A DNA stretch of 64,000 nt from JAEDHM01 sp964368645. Its GTDB lineage: Bacteria > Bacillota > Clostridia > Christensenellales > CAG-1252. The notes beneath the pieces were generated by a model. It saw only the letters and a list, made by a program, of their open reading frames with translations. It was not told the origin of the DNA and did no database searches. Shown piece after piece: positions 25,710 through 33,971 of this stretch. The stretch spans positions 46,336 through 110,335 of the forward strand of contig CAYJBY010000009.1 in NCBI GenBank assembly GCA_964368645.1, written 5' to 3'. A program made the translations under genes and the position numbers. The first letter of the stretch is position 1. Every line of letters begins with the position of its first letter.

Positions 25710-27424
25710 TCTGCCGCGCCCTCCGAAAACAGATAACAGCCCAAGGCGAAATCCACCAGATTAGTAGGCTCAAACATTTTTCCGCCCTCGATTTCGTTGG
25801 TTTTCCGCGCGTAGGAATATCCCTTATAACCCATACCGTCTCTATACAGCGCAAAAGTTGCGCCCATAACGGAGTCGGCGGCTCCCTTGGCAGTCAAGCC
25901 TAAGTCTTCCAACAATCGGTACGCATAGTAAAAGGACGCCGCGCCCACCGCGCTGATAAAATCGCCGCCCTTCCAGTTAAGGTTAAAGCTAACGCCGCCC
26001 CTTAAGCGGTAATCGGGCTGAACACCGAGATGCGCGTTAAGCATCAAGGCGTATTTTTCAAGTAATACGCGGAAGTTTTCGTTTTTGGTAAGTAGATATG
26101 CGTTACCTGCAATCAAGGTCTTTTCAGCTGTTGCTCTGTAATCGAAAACGCCCTTTTGCGGTGCCTGACACTGCTCCGCTTGCCGTATAATGCTGTCCTT
26201 AACACTGCTAGGCAAGGCAAATACTTCCATTCCCAAATAGGGATAGAACATCAGCTTGTCGCCGCCGCCTGCGTAAAAACGCGCCGTAAGATTATCGCAA
26301 ACCGAGCTTAGCTCGCAGTCGCCCTTGACGGCTGTCGCCAGCATTAAGGCATTAATACCGGTCGCCTGCTTATACAAGTCCGCGTCCTTACCGTTATCCG
26401 TAAGCTTGCCGCCTGCTAAATAACGCGCTCTAAAGGCGTATAAAAAATCATCTAATATTGCTTGCGTTGCGTACCCGACCTTTACCGCGCCGCAAAGCAG
26501 AGCGAGATGGGCGCAAGCCGCCGCAAATTCGTTCTTTTTGTCAAGAAGAGGCTCGTATCTGTTAAGCCGTGAGTCGGTCAGCTCGGGCAAATCGTACACG
26601 TTAATCACGGCCTCGGTTGTGTAACCGCCGCCGTAGGTCACGGCTAAAATCGCCTCTCTTGCTACCGAGCAGTCGATGACCGCTTTTCCTTCCGAAAAAG
26701 AGCATTCCGTCCCCTCCTCGGTTACGGAATCAGCGTTAAGACTTAGGATAAGCTCCTTGCCTTTAGCCGCGGAAAATGCGCCGTCAATTTTCAAAAAAGT
26801 CGGATATTTAGAGCAAATAGCGTAAAACTCCTCATCGTCCGCATAAGGGAAAACCACCCACTTAAGGGTTACGCTTTCGCCTATTTTCAAAGTGCGTTCG
26901 GGAATTTCAAAAATAATATCGCCCCGCTCCCTAAGGTCGGTCGTGCGTTCGATAACGTAGCTGTCAACGTAGCCTTCGGTAAGCAGAAGAGCCAAACCGC
27001 CCTTATCGGTAAGCCGTCCGCTTTTGACGTAGGCACAGTTGCCGCCGCACCAAATTTGACTTACGGAGCGTCGCGGCATCACCTCTTCGATATCGGTGCC
27101 GTCCGCCAAAGTAACGTAAACGCCCAGCTCTCCCTTTTTGAGGGTAACTTCCTTTTTACCGTCGTTGAGGAACTCATAGCTTTCCACCAAGCCGTCAGTG
27201 GTAAGCTCGCGGGTTACGAACGCCTTTATGTCGCTGAAATACTGATAGGTAAGCTTTATCGAAGAAGCCGTTTCCTCCTGCTTATCCAAAAACTGCAAGC
27301 CGGACGGAAGCCCGAACTTACCGCGCCGCGTCCAGTTGAACGTGGGATTTTTGACTTCGCGCAGGGCTTCGACTTCGCCTGTCGAACGGTGCCACTCCAG
27401 AGTAAAAACGTCGTTACTAATCAT
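25706..27424 (-). CDS. Hypothetical beta-sandwich plus helical toroid protein
   Basis: 572 residues from the ATG at 27424, which has GGAG six bases before it; in-frame ATG (27436) and TTG (27466) upstream are alternatives. The first 300 residues are beta-rich (VFTLEWHRSTGEVEALREV, FFNDG-like strands), as in the N-terminal sandwich of carbohydrate-active enzymes. The remainder is helical with repeated aromatic helices, such as AAACAHLALLCGAVKVG and GASFYYAYRLLEDLG, suggesting an (alpha/alpha) toroid. I recognise no catalytic motif. No signal peptide. Coupled to the following lipoprotein gene. Confidence 0.65.
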   Translation of the reverse strand: MISNDVFTLEWHRSTGEVEALREVKNPTFNWTRRGKFGLPSGLQFLDKQEETASSIKLTYQYFSDIKAFVTRELTTDGLVESYEFLNDGKKEVTLKKGELGVYVTLADGTDIEEVMPRRSVSQIWCGGNCAYVKSGRLTDKGGLALLLTEGYVDSYVIERTTDLRERGDIIFEIPERTLKIGESVTLKWVVFPYADDEEFYAICSKYPTFLKIDGAFSAAKGKELILSLNADSVTEEGTECSFSEGKAVIDCSVAREAILAVTYGGGYTTEAVINVYDLPELTDSRLNRYEPLLDKKNEFAAACAHLALLCGAVKVGYATQAILDDFLYAFRARYLAGGKLTDNGKDADLYKQATGINALMLATAVKGDCELSSVCDNLTARFYAGGGDKLMFYPYLGMEVFALPSSVKDSIIRQAEQCQAPQKGVFDYRATAEKTLIAGNAYLLTKNENFRVLLEKYALMLNAHLGVQPDYRLRGGVSFNLNWKGGDFISAVGAASFYYAYRLLEDLGLTAKGAADSVMGATFALYRDGMGYKGYSYARKTNEIEGGKMFEPTNLVDFALGCYLFSEGAAE

Positions 27425-27697
27425 ATTGCACTCCATACCGCGCCCTATATGGGACGGCTCAAACAAAATAAAAGCGATAAGGTGTTACCCACGGTATCGC
27501 TTTGCACTATTACAGGGTGATGTAATTACGGCTTAGCACGCCGAGCAACGAATCCTCGTATCACAATAAGGAGATTATCCTTGCGCCGTCTTACGGCTTT
27601 AGGGCTTGCTTTCAACCCCGACAAAACCTCTCATAACGCCCCTTCCGCCACTGTACGTCAAGCCGAGGTATGACTCGGCGTTATACCGACCGAAAGG

Positions 27698-28267
27698 TTA
27701 AAGCAGTTCGCCGCTTCCCGACTGGAAGTCAAACTTGTACACGTACCTTTTCTTACTGCCGAGATAGTAATAAGCGGAAATCACAGTGCGCGGATACTTG
27801 GTGACAAGGGTTCTGCCGTCGGAGTTACCCTCGGTATAGGGCGGCTTGTTGTTGACCTTATCAATCACCACTTCCACCACGTCGTTAGAGCCGTATTTAC
27901 CTACAACCGTAGTCGTAGGTGCAACAGGCAATACCGCTATGCCGAACTTGTAATCCAAGTTGTTAAGGTCATTAAGCAACCCCTCGAAATTAGTCATATT
28001 AGACGCAAAATCGGTTGCAGACGCGGCGCAAACCATATAACCGGAAACGGAATGAATACCGTTATTGACAGCTAGGCAGATACTGTCCGCCTCACGGCAA
28101 ACGTAATCGCACGCCTCACGGTAAGAATTACGGTTACGCTTCTCCTCGTTCGCGCTGACCACGGGAACAGTTATCGCAGTCAAAACCGCGATAACGGCGA
28201 AAACGCAAACCAACTCTATCAGAGTAAAGCCTAATTTGTTACGAAAAGTCCTACCGCAATACCTCAT
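27698..28267 (-). CDS. Type IV pilin-like protein (prepilin N-terminus)
   Basis: 189 residues. A basic leader, MRYCGRTFRNKLG, is followed by FTLIELVCVFAVIAVLTAITVPVV, the class III signal of type IV pilins and pseudopilins: cleavage after Gly, Glu at mature position 5. The globular part is about 155 residues and ends YVYKFDFQSGSGELL. No prepilin peptidase, assembly ATPase or platform gene is in the window, so it is either an orphan minor pilin or uses machinery elsewhere. The ATG sits six bases after the -10 box, so the message is probably leaderless; no ribosome site is present. Confidence 0.8.
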   Translation of the reverse strand: MRYCGRTFRNKLGFTLIELVCVFAVIAVLTAITVPVVSANEEKRNRNSYREACDYVCREADSICLAVNNGIHSVSGYMVCAASATDFASNMTNFEGLLNDLNNLDYKFGIAVLPVAPTTTVVGKYGSNDVVEVVIDKVNNKPPYTEGNSDGRTLVTKYPRTVISAYYYLGSKKRYVYKFDFQSGSGELL

Positions 28268-28273
28268 ATTACC

Positions 28274-28302
28274 ATTATAAGATGCCACCTTGTTTTTGTC
28301 AA
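28274..28302 (-). promoter_or_regulatory. Consensus promoter abutting the pilin start codon
   Basis: Perfect TTGACA (28297-28302), 17 bases, TATAAT (28274-28279), then six bases and the ATG. Transcription should begin on the A of the ATG. Confidence 0.75.
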
Positions 28303-28513
28303 GCTAAACCTAAAAACCGCCGCCCTTATCGGATTAATTTATGAATAAATGTCGGCACTTTCAGCCCTATCCGAAAAAAATACCGTCAGCCGCATATCGC
28401 GGCAACGGTACGTAATCCTATGTCCTCACTGTCGTATATTCCGAATAATTCCAAAGCCAATAAGCCGTTAGAAGTATGTTATAGCTATAGCTCCAATACG
28501 GCAATTATCGCGG

Positions 28514-29302
28514 TTAAATAATCCCCAAGTGGTTAAGTCTGTAAGCGTTTTCGTCCAAGGGATTGCCGTAAAACAGACGATTGCAATAGCCGACTACCAG
28601 TTTTTCGCCGATAACCAACAGCTTCTCAAACAACTCGTCCAGGCTCATATCCGTTTCCCATCTGCCGTTGCGCACGGTATTCCAAACCGTTTTGTTACGG
28701 TTGGTATAATCCAACGCCTCGGTATTATAGCCCTCGGGCTTGCGAATAGATACGTCGTTCATAGCTCTTCTGACGCGCAATGTACCCGTTTTGAACCCAA
28801 CGCAGGGAGAAACCGCGTGTTCATAGAGCGACATAATCTCGTCCACGACGAAGGGATCTGGCTTAAATTTTTCGCTTTTTTGCTTTTCCGTTCTGGTAAG
28901 ACAGCTGTAATAGTTCGCGTCAATGCCTGTGGAAATCGTTTCCAAATTAAGGAACTCGCGTCCCTGCCGAAAAAGGTACGGCACGCCGTGCTCGTATAGA
29001 TAATAGATATAAGGATTAAGACGGCTGTTGACAACGTAATTAACGACGTAGCCTATGGCGTACGCCTGCTGAGCCTTACTGCCGCTTTGATAAATGTGAC
29101 GCGCCAGCTCCTCAAAAAAAGCCAATATGTCGCGGTTGTTAAGCACCGCCTTTAATCTGGACTGAGGCGAAAGCACCTCTGCGCCCAAAGCACCCAAAAG
29201 GTATGCGTCCGGATAAAGCTCCTCTAACAACTCTCTTACGGACGCAGGCAGCAACGGAAGAAGCCGTTGAGAAAAGTACAAATATGTGTTGACGCCCGGC
29301 AT
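28514..29302 (-). CDS. Zinc-dependent phospholipase C-like protein, ligands lost
   Basis: 262 residues resembling the Zn-dependent phospholipase C/D family of Firmicutes (MPGVNTYLYF start, LLGALG, then YAIGYVVNYVVNSRLNPYIYYLYEHG, LNLETISTGID). In typical members the central motif reads H-Y-x-x-D-x-x-x-H-P; here the three ligands are Asn88, Asn92 and Asn96, and the early T-H is T-Y. It therefore looks like a non-catalytic or altered-metal relative. Third gene of the Sel1-PHP operon, two bases after the PHP gene. The family call is by pattern memory, so moderate. Confidence 0.6.
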   Translation of the reverse strand: MPGVNTYLYFSQRLLPLLPASVRELLEELYPDAYLLGALGAEVLSPQSRLKAVLNNRDILAFFEELARHIYQSGSKAQQAYAIGYVVNYVVNSRLNPYIYYLYEHGVPYLFRQGREFLNLETISTGIDANYYSCLTRTEKQKSEKFKPDPFVVDEIMSLYEHAVSPCVGFKTGTLRVRRAMNDVSIRKPEGYNTEALDYTNRNKTVWNTVRNGRWETDMSLDELFEKLLVIGEKLVVGYCNRLFYGNPLDENAYRLNHLGII

Positions 29303-29304
29303 TA

Positions 29305-30057
29305 TTACCTTGCCTCCCTACGTGGAAAAATCACAGTTTCGTTAAGATTGACCAGCTTATCCGCGCCTATATCGTATTGCTGTAAAAACGCGTCAAGCCG
29401 ATGAAAATCGCCTACGTCCGACGGTTTGTGCGCATCGGTATCGGCAATAAGCCGAACGTCGGAGTTAAGCAGTTCGTCCATAATCGGCATCAAATCGCCG
29501 ATATGCTTGCAATTAAGCTCGATTAGCACGCCGTTGTCGGCACAGCACTTAGCCACTTCCTTGACGTCAACCTGAATATTATAGTTTATATGGGAAAGCA
29601 CGTCAATCTTGTTACGGACAATAGCCTTATTGACTATCAGCGTGTTGCGGCGCAGTCTTTCCTTAGACGGGCGGAAAACCTTGTGTATCCTAAGCGGAAC
29701 GTAAAGCTGTAGCCAACTCTTGAAATCCTTGGGCAGTGCGGGGAAATGAAAGCCCATAAGCATAAGGTCGAAATAGCCCTCGTAGCCTTTTTGCAAATCT
29801 ATCTCTCCGTCCGTGCCGATAATATCGTTCTCGATACCCAAAAGCAGTTTAAGGTCGCTTTCGGAGCGCAGTTTGTCAACCTCCGCTCTCGCCGCCTTGA
29901 TTTTGGCAGGGTTATAGCACATAAAGTCGCGCATACCGTGGTCGGTAACCGCCAATTCCTTAAGTCCTCTTGCCGCCGCCGCTTCCAGATTATCGCGTAT
30001 CGTACCGCGACCGTCGCTGTATCTTGAGTGCGTATGGTAATCGCCGCAGTACCTCAT
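29305..30057 (-). CDS. PHP-domain phosphoesterase
   Basis: 250 residues. The PHP metal motifs are present: DYHTHSRYSDG (residues 6-16), TDHG (39-42), a Glu in GIENDI, H in SHINYN, and ADTDAHKPSD near the C-terminus. This arrangement matches histidinol-phosphatase/YcdX-like PHP hydrolases that use a trinuclear metal centre on phosphate esters or nucleotides. No histidine-biosynthesis genes are near. It lies five bases after the Sel1 gene with only a weak ribosome site, so translational coupling is likely. Confidence 0.88.
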   Translation of the reverse strand: MRYCGDYHTHSRYSDGRGTIRDNLEAAAARGLKELAVTDHGMRDFMCYNPAKIKAARAEVDKLRSESDLKLLLGIENDIIGTDGEIDLQKGYEGYFDLMLMGFHFPALPKDFKSWLQLYVPLRIHKVFRPSKERLRRNTLIVNKAIVRNKIDVLSHINYNIQVDVKEVAKCCADNGVLIELNCKHIGDLMPIMDELLNSDVRLIADTDAHKPSDVGDFHRLDAFLQQYDIGADKLVNLNETVIFPRREAR

Positions 30058-30062
30058 AAAAG

Positions 30063-30638
30063 TTAAGCGTTATCTCCGTCGTCAGCAGGAGCCGTCTCGG
30101 CGGTATTAACAGCCGCTTCCGCCTCGGCAATAGACTTGATGAAAGCCGCCGCGTCCTCGTTGCCCTGCTCCGCCGCCTTGTTAAGCCAGTTCAAGCCCTC
30201 AGGCTTGTTCTCCTTAACGGCGATGCCGTTGTAATAGCAAACGCCCAGCTTATACTGCGCTTGCGGATTGTCGCCCTTTGCCGCGGCGTAAAACCACTTG
30301 ACCGCGGTCGTCAAATCCTGCGCTATGCCCAAGCCCTTTTCGTAACAACAGCCCAGATTAAACTGCGCCTTGGTGTTACCCTGCTTGGCTGAAGTGTAAA
30401 ACCACTTAACTGCTATCTCATAGTTGGCAACAACGCCCCTACCCATCAGGTAGCATAAGCCCATATTATATTGCGCTTTGCTGTGTCCCTGCTTCGCCGC
30501 AGGCAAAAACCACTTCACAGCCTCGGAGTACACGCGTCTTGTACCCTTACCGGTGTAAAAACATACGCCGAGATTATATTGAGCTTCCACGTCGCCGTCC
30601 TGCGCCATCTTAACCAGTTCGTCAAAATACATATACAA
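30063..30638 (-). CDS. Sel1-repeat protein
   Basis: 191 residues, almost entirely four to five Sel1-like repeats of 36 residues with the pattern A..G...AQYNLG.CY..G.G......A.KWF..AA (for example GDVEAQYNLGVCFYTGKGTRRVYSEAVKWFLPAA). These form TPR-like helical solenoids for protein binding. No signal peptide. First gene of an operon with PHP and phospholipase-like genes; a consensus promoter with a palindrome at the start site controls it. Confidence 0.9.
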   Translation of the reverse strand: MYMYFDELVKMAQDGDVEAQYNLGVCFYTGKGTRRVYSEAVKWFLPAAKQGHSKAQYNMGLCYLMGRGVVANYEIAVKWFYTSAKQGNTKAQFNLGCCYEKGLGIAQDLTTAVKWFYAAAKGDNPQAQYKLGVCYYNGIAVKENKPEGLNWLNKAAEQGNEDAAAFIKSIAEAEAAVNTAETAPADDGDNA

Positions 30639-30668
30639 CCCTCCTTACTTTTGTCCATACCAAAAGAT

Positions 30669-30717
30669 AGAGATAATATCTCTTCTATATAATATCAAAA
30701 AAATCCGCTCTTGTCAA
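30669..30717 (-). promoter_or_regulatory. Promoter and palindromic operator of the Sel1 operon
   Basis: Minus-strand TTGACA (30712-30717), 17 bases, TATTAT (30689-30694), start near 30682. A perfect 15-bp palindrome AGAGATA-A-TATCTCT spans 30669-30683, exactly over the first transcribed bases, where a repressor would block initiation. Regulator unknown. Confidence 0.6.
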
Positions 30718-30983
30718 CGGCGATTTGCCCTTCAAACGGTATTCGCAAATGGTTATTAAATCCGAATTTACCTCTTTTCGACAGCTTAATCCCTCCGAAA
30801 GAATGTTTTTGCTATTACAAGACATAATAACCCATATTAGAAAAAAACTTGTTGCAAAAGTCACTTTTTCACCGCGCCCCCTCTCATTTGCTTGCTTTTT
30901 CGGTTTCGGCGGTATATTATTGTATAGTAATTTTAACAAGTTAAGGAAAAGGTAACTTTTCACGGTAGCTACGAGGAAAACAT

Positions 30984-32825
30984 ATGATACGCAATGATTT
31001 ACGCAATATAGCTATAATAGCGCACGTTGACCACGGCAAGACGACCCTTGTGGACGAAATGCTGAAGCAGGGCGGTATTTTCCGTAACAACCAGCAGGTT
31101 GCGGAAAGAGTAATGGACAGCAACGATCTCGAAAGAGAGCGCGGCATTACCATTCTCGCAAAGAACACCGCCGCTTACTACAAGGACGTCAAAATCAATA
31201 TTATAGACACCCCCGGACACGCCGATTTCAGCGGCGAGGTCGAAAGAATACTTAAGATGGTCAACGGCGTTCTGCTTTTGGTGGACGCGGTTGAGGGTCC
31301 TATGCCCCAGACCAGATTCGTTCTGCAAAAGGCTTTGGAATTAGGACACCGCATCATCATCTGCGTCAACAAGGTGGACAGACCTGACGCGGAGCCGCAA
31401 AGAGTGGTTGACGAGGTTCTTAACCTTATGCTTGACCTTGAGGCGGATTATGCACAGCTTGACAGCCCTATAGTTTATTGCAGCGGCAGATACGGCACCA
31501 GCTCTATGACTCCCGATAATCAAGAGCCTAACCTCTTCCCTCTGTTTGAAACCATAGTCAACTACATTCAGCCCCCCGAAGGCGATCCGGACGCGCCTGC
31601 TCAGCTGCTCGTTTCCAGTATCGACTATAACGAGTACGTGGGACGTATCGGCATCGGACGTATCGAACGCGGCAGTTTGAAAACAGGACAGGAAGTCGTT
31701 ATCTGCGATTATCACAGCGGTATGGCTCCCTACAAGTCCAAAATCGTCACCCTTATGCAAATCGACGGCTTGAAGAGAGTTCCCGTTGAGAGCGCGATGG
31801 TAGGCGATATAGTCTGTTTCTCCGGCAGTACGGACATTACCATCGGCAACACCGTATGCTCTCCTGCTAAGGTAGAGCCCTTGCACTTTGTGAAAATCGG
31901 CGATCCCACAATCGAAATGCGTTTTATAGTCAACGACAGCCCCTTTGCAGGCAAAGAGGGCAAGTTCGTCACCACCAGACAGCTTAAGGACAGACTTTAT
32001 AAGGAGCTTCTTAAGGACGTTTCTCTTAAGGTTGAGGATACAACCTCTACCGATACCTTTATCGTTAAGGGCAGAGGCGAGATGCACCTTTCCGTGCTTA
32101 TCGAAACTATGCGCCGTGAGGGTTACGAGTTCGCGGTTTCTATGCCTAAGGTTCTGTTTAAGACAGAGAACGGCGTTAAGATGGAGCCTATGGAACAGCT
32201 CATTATCGACGTTCCCGACGAGTCTCTCGGCAGTGTTATGGAGAAAATCGGCTCCCGTAAGGGCGAGCTTGTCAATATGACTCCTATCGGCTCCCGTAAG
32301 AGATTAGAGTTCACTATCCCCGCACGCGGTCTTATCGGCTACAAGAACGAGTTTTTGACCGATACCAAGGGCGAGGGCATTATGAACACCCTATTCATCG
32401 GCTATTCGGAATATAAGGGCGACATTACCCGCCGTTTCACAGGCAGTTTGATAGCTTACGAGACAGGCGACGCCGTTACCTACGGTTTGTTTAACGCTCA
32501 GGGCAGAGGTCCTCTGTTCGTAGGTCCTAACACCCCCGTTTACGAGGGAATGATCGTCGGTATGACTCCCAAACTTGAGGATATCGTCGTCAACGTCTGC
32601 AAGAAAAAGCACGTTACCAATATGCGTTCCAGTTCCGCCGACGAGGCGTTAAGACTCACCCCCATCAAGCGTATGAGTCTTGAGGAAATGCTGGAGTTCA
32701 TCGGCGAGGACGAGCTGTTAGAGGTTACTCCCAAGAACCTGCGTATGCGTAAGATGATACTTTCCAATATGTACAGAGCCAAGGATAAGTACGGCAACAA
32801 GGGTTCCGTAATAGTTGACGACTGA
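30984..32825 (+). CDS. typA: GTPase TypA/BipA
   Basis: 613 residues, standard length. G1 is AHVDHGKTTLVDEML (residues 12-26), G3 DTPGHADFSGEVER, G4 NKVDRPDAEP; then EF-Tu-like domain 2, EF-G-like domains III and V, and the BipA-specific C-terminal domain with GRGPLFVGPNTPVYEGMIVG. A ribosome-associated translational GTPase that helps 50S assembly and stress adaptation. GAGGAAAAC ribosome site; divergent from the Sel1 operon. Nothing unusual. Confidence 0.97.
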   Translation: MIRNDLRNIAIIAHVDHGKTTLVDEMLKQGGIFRNNQQVAERVMDSNDLERERGITILAKNTAAYYKDVKINIIDTPGHADFSGEVERILKMVNGVLLLVDAVEGPMPQTRFVLQKALELGHRIIICVNKVDRPDAEPQRVVDEVLNLMLDLEADYAQLDSPIVYCSGRYGTSSMTPDNQEPNLFPLFETIVNYIQPPEGDPDAPAQLLVSSIDYNEYVGRIGIGRIERGSLKTGQEVVICDYHSGMAPYKSKIVTLMQIDGLKRVPVESAMVGDIVCFSGSTDITIGNTVCSPAKVEPLHFVKIGDPTIEMRFIVNDSPFAGKEGKFVTTRQLKDRLYKELLKDVSLKVEDTTSTDTFIVKGRGEMHLSVLIETMRREGYEFAVSMPKVLFKTENGVKMEPMEQLIIDVPDESLGSVMEKIGSRKGELVNMTPIGSRKRLEFTIPARGLIGYKNEFLTDTKGEGIMNTLFIGYSEYKGDITRRFTGSLIAYETGDAVTYGLFNAQGRGPLFVGPNTPVYEGMIVGMTPKLEDIVVNVCKKKHVTNMRSSSADEALRLTPIKRMSLEEMLEFIGEDELLEVTPKNLRMRKMILSNMYRAKDKYGNKGSVIVDD

Positions 32826-32892
32826 TTAGCGTAAGCCCTTAATCTTTAGATTAAGCACTAACCGCTTATCAATCAAAACCTATCTATAAAGC

Positions 32893-32928
32893 AAAAAGGA
32901 GCAGTAATCACTGCTCCTTTTATTTTTG
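32893..32928 (+). terminator. Terminator of typA
   Basis: AAAGGAGCAGT, loop AATC, ACTGCTCCTTT and a T-rich tail. Confidence 0.85.
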
Positions 32929-33037
32929 TTTCATTGCAAATCGGTATAATTAATCAGTTAAAACTGATTCCGTATAAAAACCGATTTGCGTTGTTAAGAC
33001 TTACGGGAACTGGCGCAACAGCTTTAGCCTTAGGACA

Positions 33038-33946
33038 CTACTGCAACAGCTTTAGGTTGCCTGCTATGCCCTTAACGGTGCCCTCGAAACGGCTAAGTTC
33101 CCACTCCTCAACGTGGGTTGCTTTTTCCGCAGGCTTGATATGCTTAATCGGAGAAAGGCTTTCGCATTCAAGGAAAAACTCGTTGGTGTAGGTCTCGAAG
33201 TTACAATCAAAATCGGGGTAAATATCCTTGTCAACGGGGAAATTCTTACGGAACACGGTACCGTCAACCACGTAAGCCGCCGTACCCTTTTCAAAGAAAC
33301 CGCCCAGCTTGAACGGACAATCGCAGGGAGTCTTCTGCTCCAGCGAAAGAAAACCGTCACCGATAAAGAATCTGCTGTCCTTAATATCGGAATACGGCCA
33401 CAGCACGTAATTACGGGTAGGCAAAAATCCCTCGCCCCTGTCGTTGGTGGGGATTAAAAGCTTGCCGCCCGGCTTTAACACCGTCAAGCCCCACAGCGCA
33501 CCTGTAAAGGTTTTGTCGCCGCCGTTGAAAAACTCGTGATACAGCTTCACTCTGCCGCCGCCCAACATCTCGATAGCGATGCTCTTTATCAGGTCGGTGG
33601 TGCTTTCCACCTCGGACATAAAGATGACCTTATCCCCTAAAACCTCGTATTTTACGGGATTTTGATCGGGATAATAGCTTGCTAAGTCCTCAGGCGATTT
33701 CCACAGACGGTGACCGCCGATAATCTGCCAAGCCGCGTCCTTGCCGAAGTGACAATCAAAATACTCGCCGCCCTTGGTACAGTTGCTGTCAACGTCCTCG
33801 TACATCACGTTGACGCCGCCCTTAAGCGCAAGGTAAATCACTCGCGGACCTATGTCCAACGTCACTTTAAGGTCGATAACGCCGTCTGTCATTTCCAAAA
33901 CTTTGCCCCAAGGCAAATAAGTTGCTTCCTTGTAAGTATAAATCAT
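33038..33946 (-). CDS. Hypothetical mutarotase-like protein, 302 aa
   Basis: A soluble, beta-rich protein with strands such as DLKVTLDIGPRVIYLALKGG and a conserved GGHRLWKSPEDLASYYPDQNPV segment. These are features of galactose-mutarotase-fold proteins of the DUF4380 kind, which adopt a super-sandwich and often accompany glycan genes. The reaction is unknown. AAAGGAG ribosome site. It follows the GH20 hexosaminidase gene by 25 bases, so a role in glycan handling is a reasonable inference. Confidence 0.65.
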   Translation of the reverse strand: MIYTYKEATYLPWGKVLEMTDGVIDLKVTLDIGPRVIYLALKGGVNVMYEDVDSNCTKGGEYFDCHFGKDAAWQIIGGHRLWKSPEDLASYYPDQNPVKYEVLGDKVIFMSEVESTTDLIKSIAIEMLGGGRVKLYHEFFNGGDKTFTGALWGLTVLKPGGKLLIPTNDRGEGFLPTRNYVLWPYSDIKDSRFFIGDGFLSLEQKTPCDCPFKLGGFFEKGTAAYVVDGTVFRKNFPVDKDIYPDFDCNFETYTNEFFLECESLSPIKHIKPAEKATHVEEWELSRFEGTVKGIAGNLKLLQ

Positions 33947-33971
33947 ATTATCTCCTTTCCGCGTAGGGCGG

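Noticed and set aside
30776..30783. Single TTTCGACA as a Spo0A box for the Sel1 operon
   Set aside because: One imperfect box about 95 bases from the start site is weak evidence; recorded only as possible.
31341..32087. 248-codon open frame on the minus strand
   Set aside because: Antisense to typA, a strongly conserved gene.
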